Shown one piece after another: positions 32,076 through 40,967 of a DNA stretch of 43,145 nucleotides. Position numbers and translations under genes: made by a program. Under the pieces are notes generated by a model that made no database searches, was not told the origin of the DNA, and worked only from the letters and a program-made list of their open reading frames with translations. The stretch is from JBBDIJ01 sp040880485. Its GTDB lineage: Bacteria > Bacteroidota > Rhodothermia > Balneolales > Balneolaceae. Every line of letters starts with the position of its first letter. Within the stretch, counting starts at the first letter, position 1. Location of the stretch: assembly GCA_040880485.1 (NCBI GenBank), contig JBBDIJ010000004.1, forward strand, positions 1 to 43,145, read 5' to 3'.

Positions 32076-34199
32076 ATGAGTTTTCTGAGTCCTCTCTTTT
32101 TGATCGGGTTGCTGGCGGTGGCCATTCCGTTCCTTATTCACTTTGTGTTTAGGAGAAAACCCAGACACATTCGTTTCTCATCACTCGCCCTCTTCAATAC
32201 ACTGCGCGAGAACACGCTTAGAAGGGTCCGGATACGTCGGTGGTTGCTTCTTGCTCTTCGAGCAATGGTTCTGCTCATGCTGGCTCTGGCACTGGCTCGC
32301 CCCTTTCTTCCGAATCCGGACGGAACTCGCCATGTGAACTATCAACCGGGGATTACGGCCATTCTGATTGACAACAGTCCCAGTATGGAACAGATTGACT
32401 CTCATGGCCTTTACTTCGAACAGATTCAACGTATTGCCCGTGGGATTATTGATCGGGCTTCGCAAGGCGATCGATTCATTCTTGAACAGACGAACGGTCC
32501 CTCTCTGTCACTGCCGGTATTGACACCCGCAGCTGCGCGCACACATCTGGATGACATAGAAGTTCAAAACCGGGGGAATTTTATAGATCGGAGGGTGAAT
32601 CGAATACTGGACAGAGCCGGCCAGGCGAGTGAGGCACCGGGCCTTCTGTTTCTGTTGACGGATGGTCAGGCAACACAGCTTGAGCCGCTTGAATCCGGAG
32701 AACCTCAGGCCGAAATGGAAGAAGTACAAGTGATTACAGTTGGCGAATCGGATCGGGCAAATGTTGGTATCACTTCGGTTTTTCTGAACCAGATTATTTT
32801 TGGCGGATCGGGCCCGGTTTCCATTGGCACGCAGCTTGTTAACTTTCACGAGACTCCTGTGGAAAATCTGTCACTCTCCCTGGAAGTGGAGGGGGAACTT
32901 GTAGGGCAACACACGGTCTCGATGACACCGGGGCAGAGTGAGCAGTATACATTTGAACTTCTACCGGCCGGCAGGGAAGAAGTGATCGGAAGGTTCATCC
33001 TGGAAGGTGATGAGATGACGTTCGATAACCACCGTTATTTCACCTTGCGAATGCCCCGTGAGCGAAGGATTCTTCACCTTGTACGCGAAGAGGAGAACCC
33101 CTCTCACTACCCCTCGTTTCTACCGTCTTTACTGGATGTTACGGTTGAACAGAATGACGGAATTGTAGTAGAGAGGGCACACATAAGCGATCCAATATTG
33201 CAGTCTGACGAGGAGTGGGATGGCATCGTACTGGATGGTGTTCTCTCCATCCCTTCCTGGCAGCTCGATGAATTGGTGAACCTGGTTCAATCTGGTACCG
33301 GCCTGATCTTTTTTCCTGCACCTGATGGAGACCTGGAATCCTACAATCGATTGACAGATCGCCTGCAGGCGGGTCGGTTTGACGGGTTGATCGGAGAGTA
33401 TGGCGCCGTTGAATCTGCAGATCGAATGAGTCCGATTCGACTTGGCCATCCTGTATTGGATGATATTTTTGACAGCCCGGAGGAGGAGCTCCGTGTCAAT
33501 CTGCCGGAAATTTACTTCTCCTGGCGTTTTACACCTTCGCCATCTCCGGGAAAGTGGACTCTTCTCTCTTCACAGAGTGGCGCCCCTCTGTTACTCGAGC
33601 AGCAGTCGGGAAAGGGAACGGTACTGATTTCGTCCATCGGAGCCGACCCCGGATGGTCCGATTTTCCGGTGAAGCCTGTATTTGCACCGCTCTTCTACAG
33701 GGCCCTTCTCTACATTTCCGGCATCGATGAAGCCGGTTTGCAGGAGCACATACTCGGAGCGGGATTTCGGGCTGTGCTGGATGGACAGCCCGAGCAGGTT
33801 CATATCAAGTCGGGAGACAGAGAGGTTGTACCAAACAGATTTGCAATTCGGAATGGAATTGAAGTACGCTATGATGCACTCGATTGGGACCCCGGATGGA
33901 TACGCCTTGTTCAAAGTGGACAGGTTCAACAATTTGCAGTAAATCAGGATCCTGCGGAATCAGATTTTAACCCATTGAACCCGGATGAATGGATGGAACG
34001 GTTATCCAAACATTTTCCCTCACTCTCCATTCGTTTCTTCGCGGATGCAACCGACGCGGAATTTTCTGACATGTTGTACGAGGCAGGCTATGACCGGGAG
34101 ATATGGCACTGGTTTATTATTGCCGCAATCATTTTTCTGGTTTTAGAATTACTCGTGTCAAAATTATATCGGCCGGAATCACCGAAAAGCGAACCATGA
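32076..34199 (+). CDS. BatA-domain/VWA membrane protein
   Basis: Membrane protein of 707 residues. It starts with the BatA motif: helix 5-22 (SPLFLIGLLAVAIPFLIHFV), a basic loop RRKPRHIRFSSLALF, and helix 56-75. A von Willebrand A-like domain follows, with a MIDAS DNSPSM (residues 99-104) and LLFLLTDGQA. The middle (about 240-640) is beta-rich and resembles CARDB and GATase-like segments (GIVVERAHISDPILQSDEEWDGIVLDG, GTVLISSIGADPGW). A final helix near 680-696 closes it. BatA-like proteins belong to aerotolerance/MoxR systems, but no moxR or batB is present, so it is a stand-alone relative, widespread in Bacteroidota and of unknown role. Confidence 0.85.
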   Translation: MSFLSPLFLIGLLAVAIPFLIHFVFRRKPRHIRFSSLALFNTLRENTLRRVRIRRWLLLALRAMVLLMLALALARPFLPNPDGTRHVNYQPGITAILIDNSPSMEQIDSHGLYFEQIQRIARGIIDRASQGDRFILEQTNGPSLSLPVLTPAAARTHLDDIEVQNRGNFIDRRVNRILDRAGQASEAPGLLFLLTDGQATQLEPLESGEPQAEMEEVQVITVGESDRANVGITSVFLNQIIFGGSGPVSIGTQLVNFHETPVENLSLSLEVEGELVGQHTVSMTPGQSEQYTFELLPAGREEVIGRFILEGDEMTFDNHRYFTLRMPRERRILHLVREEENPSHYPSFLPSLLDVTVEQNDGIVVERAHISDPILQSDEEWDGIVLDGVLSIPSWQLDELVNLVQSGTGLIFFPAPDGDLESYNRLTDRLQAGRFDGLIGEYGAVESADRMSPIRLGHPVLDDIFDSPEEELRVNLPEIYFSWRFTPSPSPGKWTLLSSQSGAPLLLEQQSGKGTVLISSIGADPGWSDFPVKPVFAPLFYRALLYISGIDEAGLQEHILGAGFRAVLDGQPEQVHIKSGDREVVPNRFAIRNGIEVRYDALDWDPGWIRLVQSGQVQQFAVNQDPAESDFNPLNPDEWMERLSKHFPSLSIRFFADATDAEFSDMLYEAGYDREIWHWFIIAAIIFLVLELLVSKLYRPESPKSEP

Positions 34200-34286
34200 G
34201 ACTCAGAGAGACGTTCAGGTAAAATGAATACCTATTAATAAATGTTCACGCTGTACCTTCCATGAGCGTTAACAGTATGTGGCAAT

Positions 34287-35618
34287 GTGCACCTGAATCA
34301 AAGACCATTGATTGAAAAGAACAGTACCAAAACAAAAACCGAAAAAGAGAAAGCACTTCTCGCTGGTGTTTATGGAGCGGATGTGCCCCGTTGGCAGGCA
34401 GAAGAGTACATTGCTGAACTGGAGATGCTTGCCGATACAGCCGGTGCGGTAACCGTACACCGGATATTGCAAAACCGCGATCACCCCGACCCGACCAGCT
34501 ATGTGGGTAAAGGGAAACTGCGTGAAATAGGTGCGCTGGTTGGAGAGTTAAAGATCGACACCGTCATTTTTGATGATGATCTTACAGCCACCCAGATTCG
34601 TAACATAGAGAAGGAGGCCCAGACAAAAGTGCTCGATCGAAGCGGATTGATCCTCGATATTTTTGCCTCAAGGGCCAGAACTTCCGCTTCCAGAACACAG
34701 GTAGAACTTGCTCAGCTTCAGTATCTGCTGCCCAGGCTCACCCGATTCTGGACACACCTTTCCCGACAGACGGGTGGTATTGGAACTAAAGGTCCTGGCG
34801 AGACACAGATTGAAACGGACCGGAGGCTTATAGGCCGGCGTATTTCCGTGCTCAAAGAGAAGCTTGAAAAGCTGGACCGGCAGCGGACTACCCAGAGAAA
34901 AAGGCGTGGGGATCATGTTCGGGTTGCCATTGTAGGCTACACAAATGCCGGAAAATCCACTTTGATGAATACTCTGACCGACACCGATGTTCTCGCTGAA
35001 GACAGACTTTTTGCAACGCTGGACTCAACGGTCAGACGGCTCGATCTGGCAAATCATACCGTACTTCTCTCCGACACAGTCGGTTTTATTCGTAAACTTC
35101 CGCATCATCTGATTGAGAGTTTTAAATCGACACTGGATGAAGTACGGGAGTCCGACATTATTCTCCATGTGGTGGATGCCTCTTCTCCCTCGATCGAAGA
35201 TTATATCGATGTTGTAGAGCAGACTCTTAAGGAGCTCGGTATTCGTAACAAGATGAATCAACTTGTTTTTAACAAGATTGACCGGGTTGAACCGGGAGAC
35301 CTTGCGGAGCTGAAACGCCAATGGAAGGACGCGCTGTTTGTTTCTGCTGTCCGGGGGATCGGGATCGGGAAATTGAGGGATCGAATAGAGCATCTGGTCG
35401 AGGAAGACTTTGTTGATTTCGAATTCAGGATACCACACAGCCACTATCGTGCCGTAGCATTTTTGCACGAAGTTGCTGTTATTGAACAAGAGGATTTTGA
35501 GACGGCCGGGGTAGTGGTTACCGGCCAGATGGGAGAGACCGACAGAAGCCGCTTTCGGGCTCTTATGGTTGAGTTGGATCGGACCGTAGAAAGTGAATCA
35601 ACCGGACAAAAGGAGTGA
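34287..35618 (+). CDS. hflX: GTPase HflX
   Basis: Ribosome-associated GTPase of 443 residues that splits stalled or heat-damaged ribosomes. The N-terminal HflX domain has the nucleotide-binding GTGGPGE-like segment SRQTGGIGTKGPGETQIETDRR, preceded by VLDRSGLILDIFASRARTSASRTQVELAQLQYLLPRL. The G domain begins at ~213 with GYTNAGKS (G1), TLDST (G2), DTVGFI (G3), NKID (G4) and VSAVRG (G5). The start is a GTG at 34287 without a clear ribosome site; the family N-terminus is variable, so the exact start is uncertain. The CBS-domain gene follows after 1 nt. Confidence 0.95.
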   Translation: MHLNQRPLIEKNSTKTKTEKEKALLAGVYGADVPRWQAEEYIAELEMLADTAGAVTVHRILQNRDHPDPTSYVGKGKLREIGALVGELKIDTVIFDDDLTATQIRNIEKEAQTKVLDRSGLILDIFASRARTSASRTQVELAQLQYLLPRLTRFWTHLSRQTGGIGTKGPGETQIETDRRLIGRRISVLKEKLEKLDRQRTTQRKRRGDHVRVAIVGYTNAGKSTLMNTLTDTDVLAEDRLFATLDSTVRRLDLANHTVLLSDTVGFIRKLPHHLIESFKSTLDEVRESDIILHVVDASSPSIEDYIDVVEQTLKELGIRNKMNQLVFNKIDRVEPGDLAELKRQWKDALFVSAVRGIGIGKLRDRIEHLVEEDFVDFEFRIPHSHYRAVAFLHEVAVIEQEDFETAGVVVTGQMGETDRSRFRALMVELDRTVESESTGQKE

Positions 35619-35619
35619 T

Positions 35620-36288
35620 ATGTTTGCATTAAACATGCTGGAAATAGAGTTTGACCCGGTCACTACAGACAACAGTGCCCTGGATGTGATTGCCCAAATG
35701 GAGGCTTCAGAAACAAAGGAGATGGCGGTTGCCGATCCCCTGACGGGTCGGCTGGTTGGCCGGGTTTTGTTGATGAGCCTGATTTCTCTGAATGACAAAA
35801 CAGTGGCACTCTCTTCCCTGGAGCTCTCTGAGCCTGTCTATGTAGATGAACATCAACACGTATTTGAAGTGGCACGTCAGATGTTGCAGCATGAATTGAG
35901 CATACTGCCAGTGGTAAGCCGGGATGGCCGCTTTCTGGGTGTGGTTCACAAAAAGCGTGTGCTGGACGCTCTCTCTTCGATGCTAAATCTGGCGGCAACG
36001 GGTTCCGTGATTACAGTAGAGCTGGAATCTGCCGATTTCACACTTAGTGAAATCGTACACCTGATTGAATCGGAGAGTGCCCGGATTCTGGCCGTAGCTG
36101 TAGACAGGCCAACCACGGAAGGTGCTTCGTTCAGTGTTTCGATCAAGCTGGATATCCAGGAGTCTTCAGCGATCAGCAACTCTCTACGGCGTCACGGCTA
36201 TGTGGTTGCATCGGAAAACCGAAGCGACTTTATGCATGCCGACATGACCGACAGGGCAGATGAATTGATACGCTATCTGGACGTATGA
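35620..36288 (+). CDS. CBS-pair protein with ACT-like C-terminal domain
   Basis: Cytoplasmic protein of 222 residues, starting at the ATG in TGATATG just after hflX, with an AGGAG site formed by the last hflX codons. Two CBS motifs span ~1-125 (LDVIAQMEASETKEMAVADPLTGRLVGRV; VFEVARQMLQHELSILPVVSRDGRFLGVV); CBS pairs bind adenosyl ligands. The C-terminal half (about 135-215; ADFTLSEIVHLIESESARILAVAVD, SVSIKLDIQESSAISNSLRRHGYVV) looks like an ACT-type ligand domain. No catalytic domain is attached, so it is probably a nucleotide or amino-acid sensor acting on a partner. Confidence 0.83.
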   Translation: MFALNMLEIEFDPVTTDNSALDVIAQMEASETKEMAVADPLTGRLVGRVLLMSLISLNDKTVALSSLELSEPVYVDEHQHVFEVARQMLQHELSILPVVSRDGRFLGVVHKKRVLDALSSMLNLAATGSVITVELESADFTLSEIVHLIESESARILAVAVDRPTTEGASFSVSIKLDIQESSAISNSLRRHGYVVASENRSDFMHADMTDRADELIRYLDV

Positions 36289-36417
36289 TGCGTTATTCCG
36301 GGTGAGCTTGCGAAGCACCAGCCCCTCAGAGCCCCTGCCCTGAACAACAGGTAAGAGTCTGTCGAACTGATTATATTCCGCCCGCGGAAATATTTCTGCC
36401 CTAATTTCCAAAATTGA

Positions 36418-39411
36418 ATGATTCGAATTCCCCGCATTCCGACCCCGGTACTTATTCTGCTTTCTTTGCTACCGTTTTCTGCGGGAGCACAGCATGTGCA
36501 GGAGTCTCCGGATGCCAACTACCAAACCGGGTCTCAACTCTATAGTGAGGGACTTTTTTCGGAGTCGATACCTCACTTCGAGAGGGCATTTGAGAGTGCC
36601 GGGGAGAACGCAGCTGTAAGGGAGGCGGCGGCCTATCACATAGTCCGGGCTCGAAGCAGGGTCCGGCCTTCAGATTTCGAGAGAGAGGTGGAGTGGTTTG
36701 TACGTGCCTTTCCGAATAGCAGGCACTCTTCTGCGTTTCTGATTGATCTCGCAATTGAATATACAGAACGTGAACTCTGGGCAGATGCACTCGAGCTATT
36801 TGAAAGAGCCAGGTTATATCCGATTCGTGAATCGCGGGAAGTGGAGCTTCTCTATCAGATGGCCGAATCCGCTGTAGAAGGTGGATATTACAGTCGTGCA
36901 CGGTCCTACTTTTTGGAGTTGGCAGATGGATGGCCGGATTCCGGATGGGCCCCTCTGGCACTCTATTCAAGAGGCCGGCTCTATATTGAAGAGGAGAACT
37001 ATGAAAGCTCCTCTACGGCGTTCGAGCTGCTTCGAATGAGATATCCGAATCATGCAATAACGAGACGTATCGGTACGGCCCTTGCCGAGTCGTACTACCA
37101 GCAGGATCGGTTTGAAGAAGCCGCTGCAGCATTTGAAGAGGCTATTCCCTATCTGGATGGAGAGGAGCGCTCCAAAGCGATCTATCTTACCGGAGAGAGC
37201 TACAATGCACTGAACCAACTCGATGAAGCCGCCCGTTTCTACAGGCTGTACCTGAGCCGTGCAGGGGATGATCAGGATACCCGTGCGGCCTATTATGGGC
37301 TGGGCTGGGTATTTCACAAGCAGGGGATCTATCACTGGGCGGCAGAAGCCTTCAATAATGCGTCCGGTGGTGACGATGAAATTGCACGTAAAGCTCTCTA
37401 CTACAAAGCAGTTAACGAGAAGATCGGTGGAAGGTATCAGAGTTCTCTGGAGACGTTCAGGGAGTTCGGGGACCGTTTCCAGGAGGGTCTTATTGTAGAG
37501 GAAGCGTGGTATGAGTGGGCAGTCACTGCTTTTGAAAGGGGTCGTTATGTGGAGGCCATAGAAGTACTGCTGCCACTTGCCAGAAGGACCGGGGAGCTGC
37601 AGGAACCGGCCAGGATACTCACCTTTCTTGGAGAGGCTTATTATGCGAATGGTGAATATACGCTTGCGCTGGAGGCGTTTGATGTGGTTGAAGAGCTGGG
37701 AGATGTAGACCCGCGTTTTCGCAGGCAGGCTCGTTTCCAACGCGCCTGGTTACGCTACAGTAACCAGGCGTATGAGCAGGCACAGCCTGAGTTTCAGGCG
37801 GTGTATGATGATGCGCCAAATTCAGACCTGGGTGCAGAAGCGCTCTTCTGGGGAGCCGACAGCCACTATCAGCTGGCGAATTATGGCCCGGCAGCAACAC
37901 AATTTGTTCGCTTCATAGAGGACTATCCCGGCCATGAACTTGCAGGTGCAGCTCGTTACGCTCTCGGTTGGAGCTATTTTATGATGGGTGATTTTGAAAA
38001 TGCAGTAGGTCCGTTTGTCGATTTTCTTGAGAACTATGAGCCACCCTCCATTGCACTCTTTCCGTATGAGACGGATACTCAATTGCGTATTGGGGACTCC
38101 TGGTTTGCACTTGGGGAGTACGGCCGTGCAATGGAGTATTACAACCGTGTGATAGGTGCCGAGCCTGGAGGAGACTACGCCATGTTTCAGGTGGCTAACA
38201 GCTACTACAGGATGAACCGAAATTTTGAGGCGGTTACTGAATTTCGCCGGCTTCTTCGTATTTACCCTTACAGCTCGCTACGCGAGCAGGCGCAGTATAA
38301 TGTTGCCTATATTTATCTGAATACCGGTAATTATGAGCAGGCTGTCGAGGAGTTCAGAACCATCATCGAAAGATTTCCCGGAACCTCGTGGGCGGCAAGG
38401 GCTCAATATAATATTGGAGATGCCTGGTATAATGCAGGAGAGTACACCAGTGCGATCGAGGCATACAATGAAGTTCTGAGGCGTTACCCCGGAAGTGATT
38501 ATGTTATCGAAGCCATTGGAGGTATTCAGTATGCACAACTCTCTGCCGGCGAAGAGGACAGGAGTATCGATATTCTCGAAGAGTTCCTCGCCAACAACCC
38601 CGCTTCCGGTACAGCCGACCGGCTGCGCTACAGACAGGCCGAAGCAATCTATCAAATGGGGAATTACGAAGGAGCCGTCGAGGATTTTCAACAGTATATT
38701 CGTATCACAAATTCGGATGATATGCTTCCTGATGCATGGTACAATCTGGCGGATGCTTATTTAAGAACAGGTCGTACGGAACAGGCTATAGAGAGTTTTG
38801 CTACCGTTGCGGAGGAGTATGCTGAATCTGGACGGGCGGCAGATGCACTCGCCCGACTGGGCTCCATTCATCAGGAACTGGGCGAATATGAAGAGGCTTC
38901 AAGATTCTATAGCTATCTGCTTGAACAACCTTCCAGGCACCACTCCCAGGCCTGGCTGGGAATGGGTGAGGCGTCTCTCTCTCTGAATCGCCTTGATGAG
39001 GCGACAACCCGATTCGAGAATGCTCTTCGCCTCAGTCCCGGCAACGCAGTGGCACGACTGGGGCTTGCGAAAATTCAGTTCAGTGAGGGCAGGCATGAGG
39101 AGGCCCGAAATGTTTTTCGAGAAATTGCTGACGAGAGTTCAACAGAGATCGGTGCCGAAGCACAATTCATGCTGGGAAGGTCTTTACAGGCAGAACAGAG
39201 GTTTGAAGATGCTCTTGCGGCCTATGCCCGATTGACTGTTCTGTTCGATACGTTTGATAACTGGATTGTGGAGGCACACTATAACTCATCTGAGATCTAC
39301 ATTCGGCAGGGGAACAGAACCGAAGCGATCTCTACCCTGAACTACATCATTGATAATTATCCTGGCAGTGAGGTGGCGGCGCGAGCCAGAACTCTGCTGG
39401 GCACAAACTGA
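36418..39411 (+). CDS. large exported tetratricopeptide-repeat protein
   Basis: Protein of 997 residues with a signal peptide (VLILLSLLPFSAGAQ, cleavage near residue 25). The whole mature chain is an array of TPR-type helical hairpins in which aromatic and Gly-Ala positions recur: NYEQAVEEFRTIIERFPGTSWAARAQYNIGDAWYNAGEY, GNYEGAVEDFQQYI, GRTEQAIESFATVAEEY and so on, probably 20 or more units. Several units read like the YfgC/BamD/CpoB type (...FPGSEVAARA). Such solenoids scaffold periplasmic or outer-membrane complexes. aroA follows after 3 nt, so both are probably co-transcribed, though they share no obvious role. Internal repeats make the assembly worth checking for collapse. Confidence 0.88.
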   Translation: MIRIPRIPTPVLILLSLLPFSAGAQHVQESPDANYQTGSQLYSEGLFSESIPHFERAFESAGENAAVREAAAYHIVRARSRVRPSDFEREVEWFVRAFPNSRHSSAFLIDLAIEYTERELWADALELFERARLYPIRESREVELLYQMAESAVEGGYYSRARSYFLELADGWPDSGWAPLALYSRGRLYIEEENYESSSTAFELLRMRYPNHAITRRIGTALAESYYQQDRFEEAAAAFEEAIPYLDGEERSKAIYLTGESYNALNQLDEAARFYRLYLSRAGDDQDTRAAYYGLGWVFHKQGIYHWAAEAFNNASGGDDEIARKALYYKAVNEKIGGRYQSSLETFREFGDRFQEGLIVEEAWYEWAVTAFERGRYVEAIEVLLPLARRTGELQEPARILTFLGEAYYANGEYTLALEAFDVVEELGDVDPRFRRQARFQRAWLRYSNQAYEQAQPEFQAVYDDAPNSDLGAEALFWGADSHYQLANYGPAATQFVRFIEDYPGHELAGAARYALGWSYFMMGDFENAVGPFVDFLENYEPPSIALFPYETDTQLRIGDSWFALGEYGRAMEYYNRVIGAEPGGDYAMFQVANSYYRMNRNFEAVTEFRRLLRIYPYSSLREQAQYNVAYIYLNTGNYEQAVEEFRTIIERFPGTSWAARAQYNIGDAWYNAGEYTSAIEAYNEVLRRYPGSDYVIEAIGGIQYAQLSAGEEDRSIDILEEFLANNPASGTADRLRYRQAEAIYQMGNYEGAVEDFQQYIRITNSDDMLPDAWYNLADAYLRTGRTEQAIESFATVAEEYAESGRAADALARLGSIHQELGEYEEASRFYSYLLEQPSRHHSQAWLGMGEASLSLNRLDEATTRFENALRLSPGNAVARLGLAKIQFSEGRHEEARNVFREIADESSTEIGAEAQFMLGRSLQAEQRFEDALAAYARLTVLFDTFDNWIVEAHYNSSEIYIRQGNRTEAISTLNYIIDNYPGSEVAARARTLLGTN

Positions 39412-39414
39412 GAG

Positions 39415-40707
39415 ATGATCAAGACTTTATACGGTTCACCCCGGCTCAGAGGCACACTTCAGATGCCATCCGACAAATCGATCTCCCACAGGTCGGCAAT
39501 GTTTGCCGCTCTGGCCGAAGGGGAGAGTATGATAGATAATTACTCCAGGGCGGCCGATCCGCAGAGTACCCTTAACTGCCTGAGAGGTCTTGGAGTACCG
39601 GTAAGTCAGGAGGGTAGCCGCGTTGTGATTCGCAGTGAGGGCAGACAGGCATTCCAGGTTCCTGAATCTGACCTCGACTGTGGTAATTCCGGTACCACTA
39701 TGAGACTTCTTTCCGGTATTCTTGCCGGAGCGGGCATTCGATCACGCCTTATCGGCGACCAATCCCTGAGCAGCCGAACCATGAAGCGAATCATCGAGCC
39801 ACTCACGTCTATGGGTGCGGTCATACGCGCAAGAGAGAGTGAGTATGCACCCCTCGAGATAGAACCGGGGAATGGAATTTCAGGGATTCGATACCCACTT
39901 CCCATTGCAAGCGCCCAGCTAAAATCGGCTGTACTTCTCGCAGGCCTCTACAGCGAGCAACCGGTCGAGGTAATTGAAACGGCTCAAAGCCGCGATCACA
40001 CAGAGAGGCTCCTGGACCTGCCTGTGGTTCAAAACGAAGAGGGGAAAGTGATCGTGAGCAGCCTTGCTCATAACGTCCCACTTCAGTGCTATACTGTACC
40101 CGGTGATTTTTCTGCAGCCGCTTTCTGGCTGGTTGCGGGCGCGGTTCATCCCGATGCGGAATTGCGTCTGGAAAGAGTCGGGTTGAACCCGTCCCGGATT
40201 GCCGCGCTTAACATCCTCCTGGAGATGGGTGCCGACATAGAGATCGTCTCCTCAGCGGAAGAGGAAGGGCCGGAACCGATGGCTACAGTAATCGTACGCA
40301 GTTCAGAACTCAGTGCGATCCGGCTGGACCCAAAGCTTGTACCCAACTGTATCGATGAACTTCCTGTCTTGATGGTGGCGATGTGTTTTGCCAAAGGCCG
40401 TTCGGAAATTACGGATGCGGAAGAACTCCGGCATAAAGAGACGGACCGTCTGAGTGCCATGGCTGCCGTACTCGAAAATGCGGGAGAGAGTTTTGAAGAG
40501 ACGGCCGGCGGCATCGTGATTCAGGGAAGGGGAGTGCACAAGCCGTTGAGCGGCAGCTTTCAGAGCGAACATGATCACCGGATCGCGATGTCGTCAGCGG
40601 TTCTGGCTCTGATGGGTCGTGAGAAGTCGACAGTAGCGGACTCCGAATGTACTGCGATCTCCTATCCCGGTTTCTGGGACGATCTTGATAAGGTCTCACG
40701 GCAGTAA
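39415..40707 (+). CDS. aroA: 3-phosphoshikimate 1-carboxyvinyltransferase (EPSP synthase)
   Basis: Penultimate step to chorismate: shikimate-3-phosphate plus PEP gives EPSP. Length 430 residues is normal. Active-site blocks are all present: MPSDKSISHRSAMFAAL, DCGNSGTTMRLLSG, GDQSLSSRTM, SAQLKSAVLLAGLY, RDHTERLLD, VPGDFSAAAFWLVAGA, DELPVLMVA, RHKETDRLSAM and DHRIAMSSAVLAL. The usual GDxSLxxRPM has Thr in place of Pro. The DKSISHR, SAQxK and RDHTE wording is nearer to the Gram-positive/Agrobacterium CP4-like class than to the E. coli class. It starts 3 nt after the TPR gene. Confidence 0.96.
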   Translation: MIKTLYGSPRLRGTLQMPSDKSISHRSAMFAALAEGESMIDNYSRAADPQSTLNCLRGLGVPVSQEGSRVVIRSEGRQAFQVPESDLDCGNSGTTMRLLSGILAGAGIRSRLIGDQSLSSRTMKRIIEPLTSMGAVIRARESEYAPLEIEPGNGISGIRYPLPIASAQLKSAVLLAGLYSEQPVEVIETAQSRDHTERLLDLPVVQNEEGKVIVSSLAHNVPLQCYTVPGDFSAAAFWLVAGAVHPDAELRLERVGLNPSRIAALNILLEMGADIEIVSSAEEEGPEPMATVIVRSSELSAIRLDPKLVPNCIDELPVLMVAMCFAKGRSEITDAEELRHKETDRLSAMAAVLENAGESFEETAGGIVIQGRGVHKPLSGSFQSEHDHRIAMSSAVLALMGREKSTVADSECTAISYPGFWDDLDKVSRQ

Positions 40708-40775
40708 GTCAGTCACTCTTTATGAATCCTGTCATACACTCACGGCCCCCACCGTATCCATGCCATTACGTCAGA

Positions 40776-40785
40776 CGATTAATCG
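40776..40785. promoter_or_regulatory. palindrome upstream of dnaK, possible operator
   Basis: CGATTAATCG is a perfect 10-bp palindrome 183 bp before the dnaK start. Outer arms ATGCCA and TGGCAT flank it at a distance. It is not the CIRCE element. Nothing else stands out in the 260-bp gap after aroA, and no regulator of dnaK is visible from sequence. Confidence 0.25.
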
Positions 40786-40967
40786 GCTAGCATCAGTTGG
40801 CATCCCGGTTGCAGAGAGAGGAGTGAAGCCGGAATGTGTTTCGGGTGTTTCCACACAGGATTGATATTCAGGCCGGCAGCTGTTCTACAGCATCGGCTGT
40901 TGGGGAACACGAAAAGGGACCCGGTTTCATTTCATTTTTTAAAACACGAAAGCAGACAGGCTGAATT

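Noticed and set aside
36967..37740. 257-codon minus-strand frame inside the TPR gene
   Set aside because: Antisense to a clear TPR array, with no recognisable domain or ribosome site.
40708..40967. CIRCE or other heat-shock operator upstream of dnaK
   Set aside because: I looked for TTAGCACTC-N9-GAGTGCTAA and found no match. Only an unrelated 10-bp palindrome is present.
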